DNA from: Acridotheres tristis
Taxonomy: Eukaryota > Chordata > Aves > Passeriformes > Sturnidae
Direction of reading: 5' to 3'
Length of the DNA: 64,000 bases
NCBI GenBank assembly: GCA_037013685.1
Contig: CM072899.1
Coordinates: forward strand, 9,094,479 to 9,158,478
The translations under genes and the position numbers were made by a program. The notes beneath the pieces were generated by a model. That model did not search any database, was not told where the DNA came from, and was given only the letters and a program-made list of their open reading frames with translations. Shown piece by piece: positions 34,901 to 44,852 of the stretch. The first letter of the stretch is position 1. Each line of letters opens with the position of its first letter.

Positions 34901-35588
34901 AGGTAATACCAAAAACAGGATTAAAACTACCAGCTGGTAATTCTCCAAATTGTTTGGCATTCTGGAGACAAACAAGTGGCTACAACACTGCTGCCTCTGA
35001 GCTGCTCAAGGAAGCCCAAGACAGACTGTCACAACACTGAACCACAAAGGAATCCTGGCACCTTTCAACAAAAGACTAGCTGAAGGGAAGAAGGAACAAA
35101 AGCTATCAAACCCAATCCCAAAGGGATGGAGGAAGTGCATCTTCCCACAGTTCCTGGGCCATATGCACATATATGGATATATAGATATATAGATAATAAA
35201 GTTATAAAATTTGATCAAAATAAAACCAGTAAATGTACAGCTTGAAAAAGAGCAATATCACAGTGCATCAATGTCATGAGAAAGTCCTATGTTCTCCCCT
35301 GCACAAGAGCAGGTTCAGGGGCACGTGGTGGGAAGTGAGCTCTCTAGCCTGCTCAGCTCGATGCAGGCCAGAGTCGCCGTCCTGCACTCCCAAACAGGCG
35401 TTTGGATTTCTGCAGCCAGTTCTGCACAGCAGTGGCAGACAGGCAGTAACAGCATGAGTGGGCTGCTCTGTCTGCAGGTAACTCAGCATATTGGCACCAG
35501 AGACAGAGTCACTCCTAAACCTCTCTGTGCTCTGGTGCCAGGCTTGTATTTACTTACTTACAAAAAAAAAGTGACAAAGTGAAGAAAC

Positions 35589-36776
35589 TCAGGGAACACT
35601 ATGAGAATGGGACAAGGGCTGAATTTGGATCACAGGGGACAGGTTGACCCTAAGAATCTTCTGTGCTCTCCTCCTCACTTCATCATCAGAGGAAGAGTTG
35701 CCCACCTTGATGGTCCGGAATTTCAGCAGGTTCAAAGTGCTCTGAGCCTGCCGAGTTTTCTTTCGGACAGGAATGGTATTTGCTTTTTTCCTCTGTGGTG
35801 CTTCTTTTGCTTCTGTAGCTCTTCTCTTCTTCTGCCCAGTGCTCTCCTGGTAAGCGCTGCTGTCCTTCCACTCTGTTTTTCCCAACAGAGCTTCCTTATC
35901 TTTGATTTTCAAGGTCTTGGGCTGTGGTGCTGTGGTGCAGTCCTGGGATGAGCTGCCTGTGACTCTCCCGTTGAGAACTCCGGAGGCCTTGCAGGCGTTG
36001 CTCTCCTGCAGCACTCCACCCTTTGGTCCCTTCAGAAGCTTTAAAGCACGGGTGGCAGAATCTGGTGCTTTCTTAACCGAACGCTTGTACCCCTTGCCTT
36101 CGGTTATTTTAGTGCTCTTGCCTGAAGAAAACTGTCTTGGTGGACTTGAAGTCTTGAGGAGTTTAAGGTCTGAGGGAGAGATCCCAAGACGCCCTTGTGT
36201 GTACTTGGACTCCAAACAGGACGTTGCAGTTTTCAGTGGCACCAGGGCTTCCAAAACCACTGACAGTCTCATAGCTGGATACACGTCAGGATACATGCTT
36301 GTAGGGAAGCCCACAGCTGCTGCCTTGGATGTGCCAGATCTTGTCTGCTTCAAGGAGCTCAAGAGGAGATTTGTGGAATCCCCTTTGGAGACTGGCCGAC
36401 TGGAGACTTTCAAAGAGCTCACTGGAATGCTGGTGGGAAAAGGGGCCACTTTTGCCACTGAGTTCCTGGCTGGACTCTGAATGGACTCAGTGGTGCTGGC
36501 ACAGTTGCACTGTGCGTTTTCTTCCATCTGACTTGGTGTGACTGCTGTGCACGAGCTATACCCGTACACATCCTTACTCCTCAAAATTGTGGGCTGGTAG
36601 CCCTCCTCCTTCAGGCCTTGGATGAAGGCCACCAGCTGGGTCTCTGTGTCTGAAAGGTCCTTGGACATCGGGTTGAAGACTCGGAGGGCTTCCTCCAGTA
36701 CCTTCTGTCCTGCAGAGGAAATTCTTGACCAGGAATGGACAGCTTTTTCTTCCCCATTGCTCACTGCGATATTCAT
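35589..36776 (-). CDS. CCDC71: Coiled-coil domain-containing protein 71 (CCDC71)
   Basis: Single-exon coding region of 395 aa, complete; human is 467. The ends are strongly conserved with the human protein: N-terminal EEKAVHSWSRIS, FNPMS, LVAFIQGL and PTILRS.DVYGYSSCTA; central LLLSSLKQ and YPAMRLSVVLEALVPLKT; C-terminal LLKFR.IKV, SSDDEVR.RAQ and ILRVNLSPVI. Between them the chain is Lys/Ser/Thr-rich with basic clusters (KKRRATEAK, RKKTRQAQ) that look like nuclear localisation signals. The Ala/Lys repeat of the human protein is absent. I chose the second ATG (36776) because it gives the same eight-residue lead before EEKAVHSW as human; the ATG at 36788 is in frame. The molecular function is unknown. 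Confidence 0.95.
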   Translation of the reverse strand: MNIAVSNGEEKAVHSWSRISSAGQKVLEEALRVFNPMSKDLSDTETQLVAFIQGLKEEGYQPTILRSKDVYGYSSCTAVTPSQMEENAQCNCASTTESIQSPARNSVAKVAPFPTSIPVSSLKVSSRPVSKGDSTNLLLSSLKQTRSGTSKAAAVGFPTSMYPDVYPAMRLSVVLEALVPLKTATSCLESKYTQGRLGISPSDLKLLKTSSPPRQFSSGKSTKITEGKGYKRSVKKAPDSATRALKLLKGPKGGVLQESNACKASGVLNGRVTGSSSQDCTTAPQPKTLKIKDKEALLGKTEWKDSSAYQESTGQKKRRATEAKEAPQRKKANTIPVRKKTRQAQSTLNLLKFRTIKVGNSSSDDEVRRRAQKILRVNLSPVIQIQPLSHSHSVP

Positions 36777-36788
36777 GGCATTAGGCAA

Positions 36789-39300
36789 GCAGGTGCTTCA
36801 AAAAGGTCCAAATTACTGGAAAAACAACCCTTGACACCTCAAAAGGAGAAAGAAGACAGTTAGCTTACAGCAACTGAAATTGCCCAAGTTTCTAAACTGG
36901 GAACTGGAACAATTAAGCCCAGGCGTGGCTGGTTGCAAACACTGGGTCAGATCCTGGGCTCAAGCCAAGACAGAAGTGCCATCAAGAAAATCCTGTCACT
37001 CATTCATCTCTGAAATAAAACTAAAACATCTCTCACAAAAATATCTTCCAACCTAAACAAAGACTTCAGGAAATCCTGTCCAATCCACCCCAAGATGAAG
37101 GACTTCAACAGTTAACAAAGCAAAATCTGCAGCTCGTTTCCAGTTTGAGTTTGACCCACCCCAGCTTTGGATCACTGCATCTCATTTTCCCTGGGAAAAA
37201 CTGAACCCTCATTGAACCCTTTCCCTGTGCACACACCACAAGCAGCACCATCGAGCCATCTCAACACTAAGAAATGCCTAAGCACTTCAACTGCATCCCA
37301 GCACCACCTTCAATTTTTCAGCTTCTTAACTGATGAGGCTCAAAAATTGATTCTGAGTTCCTGCCAAAGCTGCAGCTTCCTCCTGGAGACCTGGCAGCAG
37401 GGCTAGAGGCTGTTCCAGTTGTGCTTCATTGATGCTGAATGCTGTGGCAAGGCAGCACTGCTCCTTGCTGTTCCCTTGTTTGAACAACGGTGCACAACTT
37501 GCTGTCACAGCAAATTGGTGTTGATCCAAGGATACTTGCTGCCAAGTGAGGAGGAAGCAGGAAATTCAAGCAGGGCGGTATGAAGGAAACACACATCACT
37601 AGGGCCAAGTGTACAAAGGCCTGAGGGACAACACTGGGATCACACTCGGGGCACTGTGCAGCTGCCTGCCCAGCATAAAAGCATCAATTATTGCTTTCAA
37701 TAAAAAACAGGCACTAAAGGGCAGCCCAGGGAGGACATGAAGGACAGCCTAGGCAGGACTTTAGGATGTACCCGAGAGAACTCTGATCCTGGTGGCCTCA
37801 CAGCTCCACAGCTGGATGCTAGACCAACAAGGCATAAAATCTTTAGCTTTATTGATACCGCTCAAAATAATAATGTAGATTCATTTAAAAACCTTGATCA
37901 GGGAAATGCAGGAGGTGTCAGAGACAGTTTTGAAGAGGGCAGTGCACAGTCAAGAAAGCTGTGATGGAGAAGTTAGTGCCTGAGCAGACAGAACAAGGAA
38001 CGACTTATGTTCCATGTTCCCCCCAGAACTCTGGTCTCACCACAGCACAGGAGCAGAGCCTGTGCTGCCGCCAGCTGCACAAACAGGGAAGAGACACAAG
38101 GCAAGAGCAGCCACAGAAGGGAAAGCACAGGTCAGTGGGGGAGTAAGAACCTCCACATGACAGACTAATCTCAGTCAAGTGCTCTACAGACGTCATGGCC
38201 AAAGAGGGATTTGGAGGAGGATAATGCAGTTGTTCAGAGGCAGGCGGGGGATCTCCCACGAAGGAGGGGAGGCAGGCAGGGAAGTGATCCCACAGAGCCC
38301 CAGCCAGTGTCACCAGGCAGCAGGGAGTCATCACCTCCAAAGTGACCAAGCAGCGCCAGGCACGGGAAAGCCAGAGAGGGTGTAATGTTAATTTTGATGT
38401 GATAGTGAAGCAGAGATCAACGAAGAAGCACAAATAACAACGTGTGCTCAATGGGCTGCAAAATGGATCATCTTCAGGCTGCAGCAAGCCCAGGAGCAGG
38501 GACATCTGATGGGGTGTTCTGGCTGTGACATTTCATGGGAACAGGACTTTCCAACATCCATCCACTTGATCCTGTTTGGTGCAGTGCCAGGTGTATTGGA
38601 GGAAAGCCAGCCACTTGCAGACGCACCCCCGGACAGTCTGCCCTCCCAACAGCAGGTTCCCTCACATGACACACTGCTGGGGGACCAGGAGGCTATGGGG
38701 ACACAGCGCTCCCGGCACCGGAAGGGCGATGCTAGCTCGGATTTAGAGGCCCGGCTGTCCGAGCACGGAAAGGACTCTCCGAGCGCATCACAGGGGGAAG
38801 CGGCTGCCGGCAGGGCCGAGACACGGGCCTGGGGCAGTCTGTAGAGCTGGAGGCCGATGCTCAGTCCCAAGGAGGGCTCGACGGGGTGGCCAGGTCCTCG
38901 CGCAGCCACTCCTTTTGGCCCGCCCCTCGGCGCAGGCGATGCTCCTTCCCGAGCGCCCGTGCCTCGCTCCCGCTGCACCCTCCCCAAGGCTCGGCCCGCA
39001 GGGACCCCAGGATGAGCAGGCCGCCTGGGCCGGCCCCTCCCTGCAGGGCTACGGGAGGTGATTGGTGCAGACAGGGGGTGCGGCACCCGCGCTCGGCCCG
39101 CGCCGGCTCTCGGGACCGGGGGGGCGGGGCCCTCAGCGCCGCGGCCCCGCCTCCAGCGCCCCGAAGCCGCCCCAGCGGGCGGCTCGGCAGCGCCCTCGCC
39201 CGGGAGTCGGCATGGGGCCCAGGCCCGCCGGCCCCAACCTACCGGCTGCCGCCAGACCCGCGCCCGCCGCTGCGCCGCGCCCGCTGCTCCAACATGGCCG
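36789..39300 (-). other. CCDC71: CCDC71 5' leader: intron and probable non-coding exon 1
   Basis: Upstream of the coding exon no frame looks real. A minus-strand donor (GGCAGCCG, then GTAGGT) ends a likely non-coding exon at 39243, inside the CpG island shared with the next gene. The acceptor is between this and 36788; several CAG sites are possible. The region 36800-38850 holds nothing else I can name. Confidence 0.5.
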
Positions 39301-39529
39301 CCCGCGGGGCACCGGAAGCGCCGCCCGCTTCCGCTTCCGTTCCCGTTCCGCGAGCCGCGGTCACGCCCACAGTCGCGGAGCATATTCGGTCACGCCCCCG
39401 CGTACCGCCCCGCCCCCGCGGTGTCCACGGCAACGGCGGCGCGGGCCGTCCCCGGGCCGGCAGGGGGCGCCGCCGGCGGAAGCGGCGCGGGCGGAAGCGG
39501 CGCCGTCACCAGGTAACGGGGTCGGGGCG
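38880..39529. promoter_or_regulatory. Bidirectional CpG-island promoter of CCDC71 and the HAD-like gene
   Basis: The two genes are head to head with start regions within about 300 bp. The core contains a YY1-type site (CAACATGGCCGCC, 39290-39302) and repeated ETS half-sites (CCGGAAGCG, GCTTCCGCTTCCG, GGCGGAAGCGGC). No TATA box is visible. A second donor-like sequence (CACCAG, then GTAACG) near 39513 may mark an alternative upstream exon of the plus-strand gene. Confidence 0.7.
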
Positions 39530-42500
39530 ATGAGTGGCGGGGCCGGGCGACGGCGGCGCCTGGTTCTGCACGTGGACCTCAACAACACGGTGGTGGTAGC
39601 GGACACGGTGACGAGGCAGGCCCCGCGAGCGGCCCTCAACACCTTTCTCAGCACCGTCACCTGGGGCCGTGCCGGAGCTGCCGGTGAGCGCCGGGGCCGG
39701 GGGTACGGGGAACCCGGTGTGGCAGTGCGGGGGCTGAGCACGTTCCTCTCTTCTAGGCGAGTGGGAGTGGGTGAGCGACTGTCCGTCCCTGCGCCCCCCG
39801 TGCCCCGGCGCACTCAGCTACTACAGCCGCCACGGCCGGGACCCCGCCTTCACCGAGGCCGGGCCGGGCCGGCGCTTCCGCGACCTCCACGCCCGCCACC
39901 TGCGACTGCTGGAGTGGCCGGGCCGGCCTCATGACGCCTTGTCGGTGCCAGGGGAGCCCGGCAAACGCTACCACCTGATCCTGCCCTCCTTCTTCCGTCT
40001 CCTGGACACGCTGCACCGTGATGGCAGGGCCTTCGCTGTTGTCTTCAGGACCTTCGGCACCGACCTGCCCCGCGCCCTGCAGGCCGTCAGGAGCGCTCTG
40101 GAAGGGCAGCACCCCCAGTTCCCTGCCCTGCGGGACGTGGCGGTGAGTGGCATCCTGAGGGTCCGTCGTGATGGGGAAGGGTAGCCGGATGGTCCCACAG
40201 AACTCCCCCCACGTCAGACTGTTCTGCAACTGCTTGGCCAGACTGCTTTTAAAAGCATCGAGTTCTCTGAATGAAGCTGTTAGCTGTGGGGGAGCATGTG
40301 TGTGCACATACTATGTGGAATGGGATCCTCTTGGGGTATCCCGTGTTGGTCAGAGCATGCCTTCTACTGAGGAGGGGCTGCTGCCGCAGAGCAGAGCTCC
40401 CTGGCCCAGAGCCGATCAGAGCTGCATTCTCCTCCCACTGGCAGCATACTGGGCAGGAGCGCTGGGAATGAGCTTTAGAAGATGCTTTAGTTACTCCTTG
40501 GAGTGTCTTCAGGTAGCAGAGATTGAAAAGAGAGCAATGTGCAGCTAGGAGGTCATTCCTTTCCATCCCTGGGGAGGGGATGATTTTGCTTGGATGCATT
40601 CCATGCCTCCTCTTGTCATCTTCCCAAAACCATCCTCCCACACTGTGCTGGTGGGGAGTCTCCACCCTGCTGCTTGGTGTCTCTGCTAGTGCATGAAATA
40701 ACCTGTCTGCTTTGGAAACTTTTCCTTCCCCGTTTTCTGTGGTCCTGCAGCTCCCTGTGGACCTTACCCCTGGCCAGATACGCTGCAGCAAGCGAGAGGT
40801 GGTGCTAACACGGGGAGCAGAGCGTCTGACCACCCGAGAAGGCAGAAGAAAGCTTTACAACTACTTCAGCTCCTTTGAGGGAATTGGAGGCTTCCAAGAC
40901 CACTTTGACTGGTGAGAAAGAGGGCATTGAGGAAGTGGATTGGACATTATCTTCTTTCCTGATGGATTCTCTTAGTTTCTGGGATAACTCTTAGTTTTGA
41001 CTCCTTTATGATGTTGGGGTCTCTATCACTTAGGCATTCCCCATTTTGCCTGTGGGCAGACTAATGAGACTCTCACACCTTTCCTGAGGTCCCCATCCCC
41101 TGATGTACCTCCTGCTTTTCTCCAAAGACCACCTGATTTATCACCTTGATGCATAATGCCTCGTTCCTGTGAGGCCATGGACAGCAGGACAGGACATTCT
41201 CTGTCCTGCTTCCCTGGCTCAGAGGGTGCCCTGGGCCTGCAATACATCTGCCATTATCTGGGAGCTGTCACCTCTCCCTCCCCTGACTGTTTCTTCTCCC
41301 ACTTATTGTTTCAGGTGGGCCAGAAATCAATTCTCTTCCCAGGGTGGGAAGCCCCTGTGGATAGACCCCCATGATCCTGACATTCACCACATCTTCATTG
41401 ATGACAACATCCGGCTGGACGATGGAGACACCATTGTTCATCCACAGGTAGGTGGCTGAAGGCCTCTCTGGCACCAGCAGCCTGCACTAGGGGTATCCCT
41501 GACAAGGTCAGAAATGTTTTGTCCCCTTTGCATGAGGCTGCAAAGTGGGGGTCAAGGCATAGCCCTGGTGTCACTCCATCCTGTGCCACAAGTGTCAGTG
41601 GCAGCGATGCACAGGGAGGGTGAGATCAGCCATCAGCAAATGCACAGCAGGTGCTGGCTGCCTCTGCTCCCCACTGACTCAGCCCCGTGCCTGGAGGCAG
41701 CAGCAGTGATATCAGGGCTGCCAGCCCTGGCTGTCACCCATCTGAATGAAAGGGCAGTGTTTGTGGGGAGCACACTTAGGAAACAGAATGTTTATGCAGA
41801 CAGAACTGTGCCTGCCCATTGGACAGCTGTCAATGCTCAAACAAGAGCTGCAGGGGCAATCCTCAGTCTCTGCTTGTTTCCATCCATATGGAGACAGTGC
41901 AGGGGGGAAAACGTGGCAGCCAGTGAATTGTCTGCAGTGTTTGCCTCTCAGCCTGGGAATGGCAAGGGGTGGGATGCTCATTGGATATTCCCTTCCATAC
42001 GAGTTCTTTCAGCTTGCACATTTGTAGCTGGTGGCAGGAATTGTTACTGCCTGGACACACCTGTCAGGAATAGGATTTGGTCTGTGCCATACCTAGTTGA
42101 GGGGAGCCTCTGCAATGGCTGCTGCATGCAGATCTGCAGCAGCTGGAGCATGGCTCACACAGCTACACTTGCTGCATTTCAGCCTCAGGCTATTTGGCTG
42201 ATCAAGGAGTTCCTCCTTTGGCATTCGTAGCCTGTGCAGCTGGTCAGGCTGCTCTGCTAATCTCATGGCAGCCATGCAGCCAGCCCTGGGGCTGCTCTCA
42301 CGCTGGATCACACAGGTTAAGGTAGCAGCAGGCCTCGTGGGAGCCTGGGCAGCAGCCAAGCATCTTCCCAGCAGGGCTCATCATCACTGCTGGGACCTTG
42401 CTGTCCTGCAGCCAGGATCAGTAGGTGGAACCCTGCTTGTGTCACTAGCTCTGCAGGGCTGTCCCCATGTCAGCAGTGGTGACAGAGCAGCACTAGGAGT

Positions 42501-43091
42501 GAAACAGATTGCCAGGTGGTTTTAAACAGGCCGTAGTGAAGACCAGAAGGTGCAGTCCCTGTTCCATCCTGTGGCAGCTAAAGGAAGAGCTGTTGGCAAA
42601 GGTTTGCCTGGGGTCAGCTGCTCCACAGAGCCATTTTCTTCTAGCGGCATGGTGTGGCCTGTTTCCTTAAGGGAGTACCAGGCACGTGTGACATGCTGGT
42701 TCAGAGTCAGAGGCACTTTCTGGGAGAGGGAGAAGTCTCAAGAAACTTCACCTTCTGTTGTTGCAGTGGAGATAGGATCACTCTGCCCCTGACACACAGC
42801 CAGCATGGAGGCACCTGGCCGAGAGGAGGGGAGAATGCACCGTGGGGCACGTGCATTACTTACTGCCAGGCTCTGCTCTCCCTGCAGGTGTTCTCAGAAC
42901 AAGGCAGCAGCAGTCCCAGGACCGTGCCCACCTCGGAGTTGTACAATGTTTGCCTGGTGCAAACCAATCTGCTGGAGGCCATTGCTGATGAGGACTATTT
43001 CCTGCGCTGTGTGAGGAGGTGTGAGGAGAACTACGACCACTACCTGGCCTGCATGGAGGACACCCCAAGCCAGCAGTGGGATGGACAGTGA
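39530..43091 (+). CDS. HAD-fold-like protein, unnamed
   Basis: Five exons (39530-39683, 39757-40142, 40751-40911, 41315-41447, 42888-43091), all GT-AG and phase-consistent, give 345 aa. The layout fits a haloacid-dehalogenase fold: motif I LVLHVDLNNT with nucleophile-type Asp16, but Asn18 where phosphatases usually have the acid/base Asp; motif II AVVFRTFGTD (Thr150 or Thr153); motif IV IFIDDNIRLDD (Asp263, Asp264). The C-terminal exon (YNVCLVQTNLLEAIADEDYF, then a Cys-rich helix) is well formed. There is no signal peptide or membrane segment, so it is probably cytosolic. I do not recognise a named human homologue, and no gene lies between CCDC71 and KLHDC8B in the human order I know. Substrate unknown. 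I see no AATAAA between the stop codon and KLHDC8B exon 1. Confidence 0.85.
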
Positions 43092-43929
43092 TACCACCTC
43101 ATGGGACTGAGTTGCTCCAGACTGGGTCACCATCTGCTTCCTGCTGCATGTAGGCAAAGTCCCAGGCAGGCTCCTGCTTCAAGCTGTTACGTCTCCAATG
43201 TGCAGTGTGGGCGTTCAGTCCTATCGGGAGCTTCCATGAGCAAACAAAGTGTCCTGGGAGGTTGTGTGATGGGATTCTTGGAGGAAATTATTTTCCATTC
43301 TTTGGCAGTGTTGCCTGTGGTGCCCACTTCTGCGTGAGGGCTGGGGCTCACTGTCCCCTTGCAGTCGCCAGGCAGGTCACTTCCACTATACTGTGATGCA
43401 GGCAGCCTCGCAGTGTTTGCACCTCCCCGCTCCTGCAGTGATGGTGCAGAGCAGGTGCCAGGATGAGTGCAGTGTTATCAGCTACATCCCCAGGTGGCAT
43501 TTGTGGTATGGTGTTCTCGGCGGATGCCTTGTCACTTCTGTCTGTTTTTAAAGCAAACCTTTTTAGCTCATTTCTGTGTGAGTTTCCTGCCTGCCCTTGG
43601 CTCTGCCTGTGCTGGTGGGTGGGAAGTGCCTTTCCCAGCGTGTTCATTTGCCTGGCTCAGCCAAGTGGGGACAAAAGTGTTGGTGGAGGTTTTGAGACCC
43701 ATGTGCACTTTTCCTGATGCTGCTGAGAGACCCCAGCAAGGTCGTGCTCAGAATAGGTCTGAGCTCATATTCTGTCCCTGCAGTGGTGACAGGACTGGGG
43801 TCCTTTCCAGAGTAGGACGGTGGGTTCCCGACTCCTTGAGCCCGGCACTGTGTGCCTCTGGCACCGGCAGCGTGAAGCAAGGGAGGGCAGAGCCACGGTC
43901 TCTCCAGCCACTCTCCCTGCGATGGTTCC

Positions 43930-44760
43930 TTCCCGTCAAGGTGAACGCGGCAGAGGCACGGCGGGCCGGTGGCACCGGGAGGGTCGGGCGGAGGGGAGCG
44001 AGGCACGGTAGGGGGGCCGGGGCGGACGCGGCACCGCCCCCACTGGCAGCGGGCGGGCCCGGGGCGGGCGGAGGCGCGGAGCGGCGGGGAGAGCGGCGGA
44101 GCGAGCGGAACGGTGAGCGCGGTACCGGTCCCGGTCTTGGTCCCGCTCTCGGCGGCGGAGCGGGCTGTCCGGGCACGGCGGAGCGGCCGTCTGGGGTTGC
44201 GGGCGAGAGTCCGGGGAGTGCCAGGGGCGCGGGTATTGCAGCGGGAGCTTGGGGGACGTCGGTGCCTGCAAGCTGTGGGCGGGAGCCCTGTGGATGCGGG
44301 CTGCGGGGCAGTGCGCCGGAGCCCCGCGGATTGCGGGCTGCGGACGGGAGTCCGGGCAGCGCCAGGGGTGAGGACGATGCTCTGAGAGCAGGAACCTGGC
44401 AGGGTCTGCATTGTGAACGGGAACCCTCGGCGGGGTACGGACCCGGGGGATGTGGACAGAGAGCCCCGGGCGCGCCAGAGTCCCAGTGAGTGCAGGCTGT
44501 GTACCGGCAGCACCGGGTAGTGGGAGCCCGAGGTGCGGGAACCTCGGGAAGCAAGAGCACTGGTACGTGCGGGCAGCGAGCCCCAGGGAGTGGGAGCCCG
44601 GAGGGACGGACGGGGAGCCCGGAGGGGGTGGGCAGGCAGTCCCGGAGTGCAGCGCGGAGCCCTGCGGAGCAGGAGCTGTCGCACCGCCAAGGGGAGCTGG
44701 CTAGCTGGGGCTGGGGGAGCGGCGGGTGCTTGGGTTCTGACTCGGATGCTCTCCCCGCAG
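43930..44760 (+). promoter_or_regulatory. KLHDC8B: KLHDC8B CpG island and non-coding exon 1
   Basis: A CpG-rich block with a clear donor (GGAACG, then GTGAGC) ending a probable 5' UTR exon at 44112. The intron 44113-44760 carries imperfect GGGAGCCCGGAGGG repeats. The coding exon begins at 44761 after CTCTCCCCGCAG. Confidence 0.65.
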
Positions 44761-44852
44761 GAGGCCGTGGGCCGGACCAGTGCCGAGCCGGGCCGGATGG
44801 GCGGCACGGCAGGGCCAGAGCCCGGGGACCTCCGGGGCGGCTGAGTTGGCCC

